Shown: in pieces, positions 1 through 8,328 of the stretch | Layout of the letters: each line of letters begins with the position of its first letter | Numbering within the stretch: position 1 is the first letter of the stretch | Assembly (NCBI GenBank): GCA_030679915.1 | Contig: JAUXRY010000001.1 | Span: 1-64,000 of the forward strand | DNA: 64,000 nt | Origin: Thiobacillus sp. | GTDB lineage: Bacteria > Pseudomonadota > Gammaproteobacteria > Burkholderiales > Thiobacillaceae | Direction of reading: 5' to 3' | The notes under the pieces: generated by a model | What the model was told of the DNA's origin: nothing | Databases searched by the model: none | What the model saw: the letters and a program-made list of their open reading frames with translations, nothing else | Program-made: the position numbers and the translations under genes

Positions 1-11
1 TTGCTTACAAC

Positions 12-96
12 TGGTGCCCAGAAGAGGACTCGAACCTCCACACCTTGCGGCACACGGACCTGAACCGTGCGCGTCTACCAATTCCGCCATCTGGGC
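12..96 (-). tRNA. tRNA-Leu (anticodon CAG)
   Basis: Read on the minus strand, this 85-nt segment folds as a class II tRNA. The 7-bp acceptor stem pairs GCCCAGA with TCTGGGC, followed by A73 and a genomically encoded CCA (12-14). The T-arm carries GTTCGAGTC. The anticodon arm CACGG/CCGTG encloses a 7-nt loop with CAG at positions 34-36, so it reads CUG leucine codons. The extended variable arm is typical of tRNA-Leu. It lies divergent from rnr, with only about 35 bp between them. Confidence 0.96.
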
Positions 97-130
97 AATA
101 AGGCGCGCATTCTAGAGAGCAGAGAATAAA

Positions 131-2476
131 TTGTCAACGAAGAAACCGCGCAGTCGCGCTAATACTCCCAAAATCCCAGCGATTCGCCTTGCTGATCCTT
201 TCTATGATCGCGAGGTCGAGCGCTACGACGCGCCGTTGCCCAGTCGCGAATACATCCTGCAATTGATCACCGAAGCGGGCTGTCCAGTCGACGCCGACGC
301 ATTCGCCGAGCAGTTGTTGATCACCGAAGATGAGTTCGAACTGTTTCAGCGCCGCCTCGGTGCGATGCATCGTGATGGTCAATTGATGATGAACCGCAAG
401 CGCCAGCTGTGCTTGCCGGACAAGCTTGATTTGGTCAAAGGTCGTGTCGAAGGCCACCCGGATGGGTTTGGTTTCGTGGCGCCGGAAGAAGGCAGCGGCG
501 ACCTGTATCTGTCGCCCAAGGAAATGCACCGTGTACTGCATGGCGACAAGGTGCTGGTGCGGGTGGCGGGGCTCGACAAGCGCGGCCGACGCGAAGGCAA
601 GATCGTCGAGGTGCTGGAGCATGTCAATAAATTCATTGTTGGCCGCTATTACGAAGAAGGGGGCGTCGGGTTTCTGATTGCTGAAAATCGCCGCGTCAAC
701 CAGGACATTCTGGTGCCAGCCGGCAACGCCGGCGCAGCGAAGTCGGGCCAGGTGGTGACGGTTGAAATCGTCACCCAGCCGGGCGCGCACAACGAGGCAG
801 TCGGGCGTGTCACCGAAGTTCTGGGGAGCTATACCGGCCCCGGCATGGAAATCGAAATTGCGCTGCGCAAGCACGATCTGCCGTATGTGTTTCCTGCCGA
901 AGTCGAAAAACAGGCAGAGAAACTGCCCACAAAAGTTCAGAAAAAGGACATGGCCGATCGCGAAGACATTCGCCATCTTCCGCTGGTCACCATCGACGGC
1001 GAAACCGCGCGTGACTTTGACGATGCCGTGTATTGCGAACCACTGGGCCGCAGCGGCTTCCGGTTGATCGTGGCGATTGCCGACGTCAGCCATTACGTGA
1101 AACCCGGCGATGCACTCGACACCGAAGGTTACAACCGCGGAAACTCGGTGTATTTCCCGCGCCGGGTCATCCCCATGTTGCCCGAGGCCTTGTCCAACGG
1201 GTTGTGTTCTTTGAATCCCGAGGTCGACCGTCTCTCCATGGTGTGCGACATGCGCATCACCGCAGCGGGGGTGATCAAGGAATACCGATTCTATCCGGGC
1301 GTGATCTATTCGCACGCGCGGCTGACCTACAACCAGGTCTGGGACTGGCTCTCGGGTGCGGTCAAGCCGGATGCGAAACAGGCCGCCTTGATGCCGCATC
1401 TGGAAGCGCTGGACAAGCTTTTCCGCGTCTTGCTGAAAGCGCGCGCCAAGCGCGGTGCGATTGATTTCGGCTCGACCGAAACGCAGATGATGTTCGACGC
1501 GCAGGGCAAGATCGAGGCCATCGTGCCAGTGACGCGCAACGACGCCCACCGCATCATCGAAGAATGCATGCTGTCGGCCAACGTCTGTGCATCGGATTAC
1601 CTGCTGGAGAACAAGCAGCCCGCGCTGTATCGTGTGCACGAAGGCCCGACGCCGGAGAAACTCGCCTTGCTGCGCGGCTTCATGGCTGAATTCGGGCTCG
1701 ACCTGCCCGGTGGCGACAAACCGCACGCCAAGGATTTCGGCACACTGCTGGAAAAAATAAAACCGCGTCCCGATGCCGGTCTGCTGCAAACCGTCATGCT
1801 GCGCTCGCTCAAGCAGGCGGTGTATACACCGGAAAACAAAGGCCACTTCGGTCTGGCGTATGAGGGCTACACTCACTTCACCTCGCCGATCCGGCGCTAC
1901 CCCGATCTGCTGGTGCATCGCGGCATTAAGGCGGTGTTAAAGGGTGAAAGAATATCCGCTGCGGGATTGCCTGAAATCGGCGTTCATTGTTCGATGACCG
2001 AGCGGCGCGCCGATGATGCCACGCGGGATGTCGACGCCTGGCTGAAAACCTACTTCATGCGCGATCACATCGGCAACGAGTACAACGGCACCGTCAGCGC
2101 CGTGACCAGCTTTGGCATCTTTGTCTCCCTCGATGAAATCTTCACCGAAGGCCTGGTACACGTCTCCGAACTGGGTCAGGATTACTTCCACTACGATCAG
2201 GGCAAACACTGGATGCTCGGTGAGCGCACCGGCAAGCGTTATCGCCTGGGCGACCGTGTACGCATCAAGGTCATGCGCGCCGACATCGAAACCAGCAAGA
2301 TCGATTTCAGCCTGGTTGAACAGGACAGTTCGGCCCAGGACATGCAGCGTGCGTTCGAGAAGAAGGCACCCGAGCAGAAGTCAGACAAACCTAAAGCATC
2401 GAAAGCCAAGCCCAGCAAGCCCCGGTCATCGAAACCCAAAACAGCGAAAGCCAAAACAGGTAGCAAGAAGCAATGA
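131..2476 (+). CDS. rnr: Ribonuclease R
   Basis: Encodes a 781-residue 3'-to-5' processive exoribonuclease of the RNase II/RNB family, which degrades structured RNA and takes part in rRNA quality control. Order seen: N-terminal winged-helix and cold-shock RNA-binding region (about residues 30-240), RNB catalytic domain from about 275 with the metal-binding Asp cluster in TIDGETARDFDDAV, an S1 domain at about 650-730 (GTVSAVTSFGIFVSL), and a Lys/Ser/Pro-rich basic tail typical of RNase R rather than RNase II. The apparent start is TTG at 131; no in-frame ATG upstream would keep the N-terminus, and the upstream purine stretch is only a weak ribosome site. The stop overlaps the rlmB start (ATGA), so the two are co-translated, an arrangement known from many Proteobacteria. 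Confidence 0.96.
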   Translation: MSTKKPRSRANTPKIPAIRLADPFYDREVERYDAPLPSREYILQLITEAGCPVDADAFAEQLLITEDEFELFQRRLGAMHRDGQLMMNRKRQLCLPDKLDLVKGRVEGHPDGFGFVAPEEGSGDLYLSPKEMHRVLHGDKVLVRVAGLDKRGRREGKIVEVLEHVNKFIVGRYYEEGGVGFLIAENRRVNQDILVPAGNAGAAKSGQVVTVEIVTQPGAHNEAVGRVTEVLGSYTGPGMEIEIALRKHDLPYVFPAEVEKQAEKLPTKVQKKDMADREDIRHLPLVTIDGETARDFDDAVYCEPLGRSGFRLIVAIADVSHYVKPGDALDTEGYNRGNSVYFPRRVIPMLPEALSNGLCSLNPEVDRLSMVCDMRITAAGVIKEYRFYPGVIYSHARLTYNQVWDWLSGAVKPDAKQAALMPHLEALDKLFRVLLKARAKRGAIDFGSTETQMMFDAQGKIEAIVPVTRNDAHRIIEECMLSANVCASDYLLENKQPALYRVHEGPTPEKLALLRGFMAEFGLDLPGGDKPHAKDFGTLLEKIKPRPDAGLLQTVMLRSLKQAVYTPENKGHFGLAYEGYTHFTSPIRRYPDLLVHRGIKAVLKGERISAAGLPEIGVHCSMTERRADDATRDVDAWLKTYFMRDHIGNEYNGTVSAVTSFGIFVSLDEIFTEGLVHVSELGQDYFHYDQGKHWMLGERTGKRYRLGDRVRIKVMRADIETSKIDFSLVEQDSSAQDMQRAFEKKAPEQKSDKPKASKAKPSKPRSSKPKTAKAKTGSKKQ

Positions 2477-3297
2477 GCGATAAGTCTGCCGATAAAAACG
2501 GCACAGAAAAACACGCCGCTGAGAAACATGGCGCGGAGAAACACGGCGCGGAGAAACACGGCGCGGAGAAATTGATCTACGGCTTTCATGCGGTCCTGGC
2601 GCGGCTGCGCCAGGACCCGTCAGGCGTGCTGGAAATCTATCTCGACCTCACCCGGCGCGACGCGCGGGCACGTGATCTGGTCAAACAGGCCAAGGACAAC
2701 AAGGTTGGACTCGCGCAGGTGGAAGCCGATCGCCTGAATCGCCTGGTTGGAAAATCATCCAACCACCAGGGCGTCGTCGCCCGCGTCAAACCGGTGGCGC
2801 TGACCCATTCGCTCGACGAAGTGCTGGAAAACATCAAAGGCCCACCCCTCCTGCTCATCCTCGATGGCATCACCGATCCGCACAACCTTGGCGCAATCAT
2901 GCGTTCGGCCGACGCTTTCGGCGTGCACGCCGTCATTGCCCCGAAGGACAACGCCGTCGGCATCAACGCCACCGTAGAAAAAGTCGCCTCGGGTGCGGCC
3001 GAAACCGTGCCCTACATCATGGTCACCAATCTGTCGCGCACCATCGAAGAGTTGAAAGAACACAACATCTGGGTCATCGCCACCGACATGGACGGCGAAT
3101 TGCCCCTGTCCAAAATAGACCTCAAGACCGGCATCGCCTGGGTGCTGGGCGCCGAAGGCTCGGGCATCCGCCGCCTGGTCAAGCAGAACTGCGATCAGGT
3201 CGCGCGTATTCCGATTGGCGGCACAGTGGAGAGCCTCAATGTGTCGGTGTCGGCGGCATTGTGCTTGTATGAGACGGTGCGGCAGCGCGGGGCTTGA
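2473..3297 (+). CDS. rlmB: 23S rRNA (guanosine-2251-2'-O)-methyltransferase RlmB
   Basis: Encodes a 274-residue SpoU/TrmH-family (SPOUT) methyltransferase that 2'-O-methylates G2251 in the 23S rRNA P-loop. The N-terminal substrate-binding subdomain begins at LIYGFHAV. The C-terminal catalytic part has the three SPOUT motifs: DPHNLGAIMRSADAFG (about 135), LGAEGSGIRRL (about 225) and IPIGGTVESLNVSVS near the end. It starts inside the rnr stop codon. Unusually, about 33 residues precede the normal RlmB start and contain a repeated AEKHG pentapeptide encoded by 15-bp tandem repeats. A start just before the conserved region would need a non-ATG codon, so the extension is probably translated. Confidence 0.93.
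   Translation: MSDKSADKNGTEKHAAEKHGAEKHGAEKHGAEKLIYGFHAVLARLRQDPSGVLEIYLDLTRRDARARDLVKQAKDNKVGLAQVEADRLNRLVGKSSNHQGVVARVKPVALTHSLDEVLENIKGPPLLLILDGITDPHNLGAIMRSADAFGVHAVIAPKDNAVGINATVEKVASGAAETVPYIMVTNLSRTIEELKEHNIWVIATDMDGELPLSKIDLKTGIAWVLGAEGSGIRRLVKQNCDQVARIPIGGTVESLNVSVSAALCLYETVRQRGA
2506..2571 (+). repeat. 15-bp tandem repeat in the rlmB 5' end
   Basis: Four consecutive 15-bp units (2506-2520, 2521-2535, 2536-2550, 2551-2565) plus a 6-bp partial copy encode E-K-H-(A/G)-A. The units at 2536 and 2551 are identical, the one at 2521 differs by one base and the first by several, consistent with recent slippage or duplication. The unit length is a multiple of three, so copy-number change stays in frame. 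Confidence 0.9.
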
Positions 3298-3357
3298 GGC
3301 ATCATTTTCAGAGACATGGCAAACCGTGGTCTGCCCTCTATTGTTTCGAAGAAAAAT

Positions 3358-4113
3358 ATGCCGAGCATTAAATCAAAGTTGACGACCTTAATCGCTGCCA
3401 TCGTACTTGGCGTTGGATTGACAGTAGTCATTTGGTGCTGGGGCTGGGGTAATGTTGTTCCGCACATTGCTACATTGATAGCCGCTTTCTTGGGCGCTTG
3501 GACAGCCTTCGTGTTGGAAAGCCGCTCACGAAAAATGGAGAAAAGAGAAAAGCAGTTAGATTCTGCCAATAGACTTCTTTATGTTCTCTACGAACGACTA
3601 AACACAATCAAGTTGTTTCAAATCGATTTCGTCAATCCTACTAGGTATCATCCAGCCCAAATGATAAGTATGGAACCTGTATTGGATTTCAGAGCGCCGA
3701 CATCAGAATTTAATACTCAAGAGGTCTCATTCCTCTTTCAGACAAAACATAAGCAGCTAATGCTTTCTCTTCATGTGGCAAATGAGCAATTTAACGAAGC
3801 GGTTAAGGCAATCCAAATCCGCTCCAACTTTCACCTAAATATCTACCAGGCACTACTTGAAAAGGCTGGAATTCACGCGGGGCAAAAAATTTCAGATATT
3901 GATATTGAAAATGCTATGGGCGAAAGAAACTATCAGATGCTAAAGCAATCCACTGAAGCTGTAGTCTATAACGTTGACAAGTTCGTGGAGCGTGGTGATG
4001 TGCTTAGAGCTAATCTGATTACTGCTTTCTCAGATGCTTTCTCAGAAAAGGAAGTTTTCAACTTCGAACTTTTGGAAGAGCCAATAAACGATCCAATGCA
4101 ACCGACTGAATAA
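3358..4113 (+). CDS. Hypothetical membrane-anchored protein
   Basis: Family not recognised. The protein is about 251 residues from ATG 3358; an upstream in-frame ATG at 3316 would add 14 residues. Two hydrophobic segments lie near the N-terminus (LTTLIAAIVLGVGLTVVIW, then HIATLIAAFLGAWTAFVL). A charged linker (ESRSRKMEKREKQ) follows and then a soluble, mostly helical region of about 190 residues. Base composition is visibly AT-richer than the flanking rlmB and exonuclease genes, with codons such as AAA, AAT and TTT common, suggesting horizontal acquisition. It sits directly before a HEPN/MNT toxin-antitoxin pair and may belong to the same accessory insertion. Function unknown. Confidence 0.7.
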   Translation: MPSIKSKLTTLIAAIVLGVGLTVVIWCWGWGNVVPHIATLIAAFLGAWTAFVLESRSRKMEKREKQLDSANRLLYVLYERLNTIKLFQIDFVNPTRYHPAQMISMEPVLDFRAPTSEFNTQEVSFLFQTKHKQLMLSLHVANEQFNEAVKAIQIRSNFHLNIYQALLEKAGIHAGQKISDIDIENAMGERNYQMLKQSTEAVVYNVDKFVERGDVLRANLITAFSDAFSEKEVFNFELLEEPINDPMQPTE

Positions 4114-4134
4114 ACAGGGTCAGATACGATACTC

Positions 4135-4548
4135 ATGAGTGAACTTGATATCCGCTGGCAGCAACGTCTCGCTAATTACAGCAAGGCGCTGGACCAGCTC
4201 GGCAGCGCGATTACCACAAGCCAGCAACGCCCGCTCTCCGAGCTTGAGAAACAGGGGTTGATTCAGGCGTTTGAATTTACTCATGAACTGGCCTGGAATG
4301 TGATGAAGGATTACTTTGCCTGGCAGGGGAATCCCGGCATCACCGGCTCACGTGATGCGGCGCGCGAGGCATTTCAGAAAGGCCTGGTCGAGGATGGCGA
4401 GGGCTGGATGGAAATGATCAAAAGCCGCAATCAAACTTCGCACACCTATCAGCAGAAAGTCGCGGACGAAATCGCCGGGAAAATTATCGAGCATTACTTC
4501 CCGCTTTTTCAGGGATTTCTGCGCACGATGACTGCGCTCAAGGTTTAG
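4135..4548 (+). CDS. HEPN-domain toxin (HI0074-type nucleotidyltransferase substrate-binding protein)
   Basis: A 137-residue all-helical protein of the HI0074/HEPN family. It carries the HEPN signature R-x4-H (R98-N-Q-T-S-H103), associated with RNase activity in HEPN toxins, plus the family motif GLIQAFEFTHELAWN. It lies 7 bp upstream of an MNT-type minimal nucleotidyltransferase, the usual order for type VII HEPN/MNT toxin-antitoxin pairs, in which the nucleotidyltransferase neutralises the HEPN RNase by modifying it. Toxin activity is inferred from family and pairing. Only the motif and the gene order are visible here. Confidence 0.85.
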   Translation: MSELDIRWQQRLANYSKALDQLGSAITTSQQRPLSELEKQGLIQAFEFTHELAWNVMKDYFAWQGNPGITGSRDAAREAFQKGLVEDGEGWMEMIKSRNQTSHTYQQKVADEIAGKIIEHYFPLFQGFLRTMTALKV

Positions 4549-4555
4549 CCATACC

Positions 4556-4861
4556 ATGCAATTCGGCCTGAAACCGGACACGATTTCTCGTATCAATGGT
4601 GTTTTTGCTGCCCATCCGGAAGTCGAACAGGCGGTGCTCTATGGCTCGCGTGCCAAGGGAAACTATCGTACGGGTTCGGATATTGATTTGTGTTTGAAGG
4701 GGGATGCGCTCACGCTGACGCAGCTTCTTAAAATCGAGAATGAACTCGATGACCTGTTGCTGCCCTACAAGATCGACCTGTCCTTGCACCATGCGCTGGA
4801 TAATCCTGAACTTATCGATCATATTCGTCGGATCGGGGTGGTGTTTTACCCAATTGCGTAG
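4556..4861 (+). CDS. MNT-type minimal nucleotidyltransferase (antitoxin)
   Basis: A 101-residue protein with a polymerase-beta-like nucleotidyltransferase fold. The diagnostic G-S-x10-D-x-D motif is intact (G30-S31 ... D42-I-D44) and a third candidate metal-binding Asp lies in YKIDLSL. The length is typical of MNT antitoxins. It follows the HEPN gene after 7 bp, so the two are almost certainly co-transcribed. Family knowledge suggests adenylylation of the HEPN toxin near its active-site motif. No other genes of a larger defence system flank the pair. Confidence 0.87.
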   Translation: MQFGLKPDTISRINGVFAAHPEVEQAVLYGSRAKGNYRTGSDIDLCLKGDALTLTQLLKIENELDDLLLPYKIDLSLHHALDNPELIDHIRRIGVVFYPIA

Positions 4862-4931
4862 TGGAATATAAGGGCATCACTCAGAAAGTTGAACCGCTCC
4901 GTCTAATCGTTATCCCTCCTGTGAGTCCAGA

Positions 4932-5135
4932 ATGAATACCTCGATGCTTCTGTGGAGTCTGTTGTTCAGTTCGATCGGGCTGGGCTTCTTTATTTATGGC
5001 AAGAAGCAGAAGGCGGTCATTCCTCTGTTCAGCGGACTGGGCCTGATGATTTACCCCTATTTCGTTTCCAACACGCTTCTGCTGGTCGCAATTGGGGTTG
5101 CACTCATGGTGCTGCCTTACTTCGTCAGGGTTTAA
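4932..5135 (+). CDS. Small two-helix membrane protein
   Basis: A 67-residue protein made almost entirely of hydrophobic segments: SMLLWSLLFSSIGLGFFIY, a GKKQKAV turn, then a long hydrophobic stretch broken by YPYFVSN and ending PYFVRV. Two or three membrane helices are likely. Similar short proteins occur in many Proteobacteria with no assigned role. The gene lies 6 bp upstream of the exonuclease gene and probably shares its transcript. No biochemical function can be given. Confidence 0.65.
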   Translation: MNTSMLLWSLLFSSIGLGFFIYGKKQKAVIPLFSGLGLMIYPYFVSNTLLLVAIGVALMVLPYFVRV

Positions 5136-5141
5136 GGTTAT

Positions 5142-5768
5142 ATGGATACAGTAGCAGTCATCGACTTTGAAACAACCGGCCTGTCGCCCGCCATGGGAGA
5201 CCGGGCGACTGAAGTGGCGGTGGTGATCGTGGATAACGGAATCATCGTTGATCGCTACCAAAGTCTGATGCATTCGGGCGCGTATATTCCCCCCTTTATC
5301 GAGAGCCTGACGGGCATTTCCAATGCCATGCTCAGCAAGGCCCCGCCGGCAGCGGAGGTGATGCTTGCGCTGGCGAAGTTTGTCGGCGATGTTCCCCTGG
5401 TGGCGCACAACGCATCGTTTGACAGCAAGTTTCTCGATGCGGAGTGGTCGAGGATCAATCAGCGGCGGCGACAGGCGTTTGCATGCTCCATGCTGCTGGC
5501 CCGGCGTATTTATCCGACCGCACTTGATTACAAGTTGGGCACGCTGGTCCGGCATCTGGGACTGCCCTCGGCGGCACGCGCTCACCGTGCGTTGGCCGAC
5601 GCGGAAATGACCGCGCACCTATGGCTGAAAATGGTGTCGGACATCAAGCGCCAATATGGTTTCGATACTGTCCCGCACGAATTGTTATGCGCAGTGCAGA
5701 TGGCACCGAAGGCCCAGATCAGGCGTTGCATGGATCAAGTTAGACATAAACTTGAATCAGGCATGTGA
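5142..5768 (+). CDS. DnaQ-like 3'-5' exonuclease (DEDDh family)
   Basis: A 208-residue protein with the three exonuclease motifs of the DnaQ/RNase T superfamily: Exo I IDFETTGLSP (D8, E10), Exo II HNASFDSKF, and Exo III HRALADAEMT with the DEDDh histidine. It is likely a stand-alone proofreading-like or repair exonuclease rather than the replicative epsilon subunit, because the C-terminal polymerase-binding tail of DnaQ is not evident and the gene is not beside rnhA. It follows a small membrane protein gene by 6 bp. Confidence 0.85.
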   Translation: MDTVAVIDFETTGLSPAMGDRATEVAVVIVDNGIIVDRYQSLMHSGAYIPPFIESLTGISNAMLSKAPPAAEVMLALAKFVGDVPLVAHNASFDSKFLDAEWSRINQRRRQAFACSMLLARRIYPTALDYKLGTLVRHLGLPSAARAHRALADAEMTAHLWLKMVSDIKRQYGFDTVPHELLCAVQMAPKAQIRRCMDQVRHKLESGM

Positions 5769-6149
5769 TTTATGCCTTTGCTTCGGATGCCTTAACCCCC
5801 GTCCGCTCCATTTAGCACACCCTCACGCTCATGTATGAGCGCTTCTATTCTGCTCGATAAAAATGGGTTGAACTGTCGGTTATTGCTTACAGACTTCATC
5901 GTAAAACCTTACATGGGTCTCGGTGCCGTCTGACAGCCGACCCATGTATTCCAGATTAAAGTCATTTCACTTAGGTCAAACCACAGCTAATTCACACGGA
6001 AGTGTGTATGTGTCTTGGCACGGATTGGCATGGCTTAAGTCTTCATTGACCTACCTGAAACTGAGGCTGCATCGTTTGACCTGCGAATAGCTGCCTGAGC
6101 TTGAATTCATACGACATGGTCGGCGAGACTCAACTCCTGGAGAAGATAC
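5769..6149. other. Intergenic region upstream of katE
   Basis: 381 bp without a convincing gene. It contains one clear inverted repeat (5911-5947) and the katE ribosome site (GGAGAAG, 6139-6145, 4 nt before the ATG). A TGGCAC element near 6016 resembles half of a sigma-54 promoter, but the GG-to-GC spacing is wrong. No OxyR or sigma-S site could be supported by eye. Confidence 0.6.
5911..5947. terminator. Inverted repeat, possible terminator or stem-loop
   Basis: ACATGGGTC (5911-5919) pairs perfectly with GACCCATGT (5939-5947) around a 19-nt centre that can add a further GG/CC pair after a small bulge. No U-run follows on either strand, so intrinsic termination is uncertain. It lies about 140 nt after the exonuclease stop. 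Confidence 0.4.
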
Positions 6150-8249
6150 ATGGCTAAATCGGATAAGAAAGCGAAGAAGGCAACAAGCAAACCCAGTAAA
6201 TCAACCAAAAACGAGATCCAGGTCGGTGTAGGGGGAGAACTTCACCCCGTGACCAGTAATCGTGATCAGTCGATGACGACTAATCAGGGAACGGTAATTT
6301 CGGATGATCAGAACTCGCTGAAGAGTGGATCGCGTGGTCCGACCTTGCTCGAAGATTTTGTCCTGCGTGAAAAAATCACCCATTTCGACCATGAGCGCAT
6401 TCCCGAAAGGATCGTGCACGCCCGGGGATCGGGTGCGCACGGTTACTTCCAGGCTTACCCGAATAATTCAAGTCTGACGTGCGCCGGTTTTCTTCAGGAT
6501 CCCTCGGTCAAGACGCCGGTGTTCGCCCGCTTTTCAACCGTTGCAGGCGGTGCGGGATCCGCCGACTTGCCACGTGACGTGCGCGGATTTGCCGTCAAGT
6601 TTTATACCCAGGAAGGTAATTTCGACCTGGTGGGAAACAACATTCCGGTTTTTTTCATCCGGGATGCGATGAAGTTTCCCGACCTCGTCCACGCGGTCAA
6701 AATGGAACCCGATCGCGGCTATCCTCAGGCAGCAACCGCACACGATACCTTCTGGGATTTTATTTCGCTCATGCCCGAAAGCATGCACATGATCCTGTGG
6801 GCGATGTCAGACCGGACCATTCCGCGTTCGTTGCGCATGATGGAAGGGTTTGGGGTCCATACATTTAAATTCATCAACCAGCGCGGCCAGATGAAATTTG
6901 TCAAATTCCACTGGCGTCCAAAGCAAGGTGCGGCTTCAGTGCTATGGGATGAGGCGGTCAAGATCAATGGTGCCGATCCGGATTTTCATCGACGCGACTT
7001 GCATGATGCGATCGAACGCGGCGATTTCCCCGAATGGGAGCTTTCGGTTCAGGTCTTCGATCAAAAAAAAGCCGACAGTTTTCCGTTTGATGTGCTCGAT
7101 CCGACCAAACTGATTCCTGAAGAAATGGTTCCGTTGCAGCCGATCGGGAAAATGGTGCTCGACAGAAATCCGAGCAATTTCTTTGCCGAAACCGAACAGG
7201 TTGCTTTCCATCCGGGGCATCTCGTGCCCGGTATTGATTTAAGCGACGATCCCTTGTTGCAGGGTCGATTATTTTCGTATCTGGATACTCAACTTTCACG
7301 TCTGGGCGGGCCTAATTTCCATCAGATTCCGGTCAATCAGCCGCGCTGTCCGATGCGCAATCTTCAGCGCGATGCGCTGATGCAAATGACGACACCAACC
7401 GGCCGCGTGAGCTATGAACCCAACAGTCTGGATCCTGACTCGCCGCGCGAAAACCCGACCGCAGGATTCGAATCGGAACGTACTACCCAGAGCGGTGAAA
7501 AGCTTAGGGAGCGGTCCCGGACATTCATGGACCACTACAGCCAGGCGCGCCTGTTTTATCGGTCGATGACGGCACCCGAGCAAAATCATATCGTCAAGGC
7601 GTTTGCCTTCGAACTGGGCATGGTCGAAACATCGTCCATCCGCCTGCGCATGCTGGGGCACATCAATATTGTTGACCTGGATCTTGGAAAGCGGGTGGCG
7701 AAGGCACTCGGTCTGGAAGGCCTGGCCGAGAAGGTGATGCCAGCCATCGCACCAATTGATATGGCACCGTCTCCCGCACTCAGTATGTTGACCAAAGCCA
7801 GACCGACGTTGAGTGGCAGAAAAATCGGTCTGTTGATGAGTGATGGCGTACAGCAGGGTACGCTTGATCAGCTTATCCGAGCAGTTGAAAAGGAAGGTGC
7901 GGTGGTTGAGCTGATTGCGCCAAAAATTGGCGGCATCAAATCAGACAATGGCCAGATCATTACGCCCAAACATGCCATCGCCGCTGCGCCATCTGTTTTT
8001 TACGACGCGGTCATTCTGGCGTTGTCTGAAGCAGGTGCCACGACACTTCAAACCGACCCGGCAGCGAAGGCCTTTGTCCGTGACGCCCATGCGCATTTGA
8101 AAGTGATCGGCTTTGTGACGTCAGCGATGCCGCTGCTCAAGGCAGCTGGCATTGAAGCGGGTGAAGGCGTGGTCAATGTCGACAAGTCATTCGGCCTGAC
8201 CGCCTTTGTCAAACAGGCTAAAGAAGGCCGTGTGTGGGAACGCGCATGA
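6150..8249 (+). CDS. katE: Catalase HPII (large-subunit monofunctional catalase)
   Basis: A 699-residue heme catalase that disproportionates hydrogen peroxide in the cytoplasm. The length and a C-terminal DJ-1/PfpI-like domain (from about residue 550, after a linker starting SPALSMLTKARPTL) identify the large-subunit clade 2 HPII type. Active-site features: His90 in IVHARGSGAHG, the catalytic Asn in GNNIPVFF (about 163), and the heme-ligand Tyr in RLFSYLDTQ (about 377). A Lys/Ser-rich N-terminal extension is present. The ribosome site GGAGAAG supports ATG 6150. A DsrC-like gene follows after 79 bp on the same strand. Confidence 0.96.
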   Translation: MAKSDKKAKKATSKPSKSTKNEIQVGVGGELHPVTSNRDQSMTTNQGTVISDDQNSLKSGSRGPTLLEDFVLREKITHFDHERIPERIVHARGSGAHGYFQAYPNNSSLTCAGFLQDPSVKTPVFARFSTVAGGAGSADLPRDVRGFAVKFYTQEGNFDLVGNNIPVFFIRDAMKFPDLVHAVKMEPDRGYPQAATAHDTFWDFISLMPESMHMILWAMSDRTIPRSLRMMEGFGVHTFKFINQRGQMKFVKFHWRPKQGAASVLWDEAVKINGADPDFHRRDLHDAIERGDFPEWELSVQVFDQKKADSFPFDVLDPTKLIPEEMVPLQPIGKMVLDRNPSNFFAETEQVAFHPGHLVPGIDLSDDPLLQGRLFSYLDTQLSRLGGPNFHQIPVNQPRCPMRNLQRDALMQMTTPTGRVSYEPNSLDPDSPRENPTAGFESERTTQSGEKLRERSRTFMDHYSQARLFYRSMTAPEQNHIVKAFAFELGMVETSSIRLRMLGHINIVDLDLGKRVAKALGLEGLAEKVMPAIAPIDMAPSPALSMLTKARPTLSGRKIGLLMSDGVQQGTLDQLIRAVEKEGAVVELIAPKIGGIKSDNGQIITPKHAIAAAPSVFYDAVILALSEAGATTLQTDPAAKAFVRDAHAHLKVIGFVTSAMPLLKAAGIEAGEGVVNVDKSFGLTAFVKQAKEGRVWERA

Positions 8250-8328
8250 ATTGAATGTGCATTGCTTTTTTCCGGTTATGCACAGCAGTGCGTAAGTGAC
8301 GGTTTTAAACAGAAACACATGGAGAATC

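Noticed and set aside
134-1918. 594-codon open frame antisense to rnr
   Set aside because: It is the mirror of a strongly conserved RNase R gene, with no recognisable domain. Long antisense frames are expected in GC-rich coding DNA.
6014-6035. Sigma-54-like element TGGCAC...GGCAT upstream of katE
   Set aside because: The GG and GC elements are separated by 9 rather than 10 bases and the -12 TTGC is absent.
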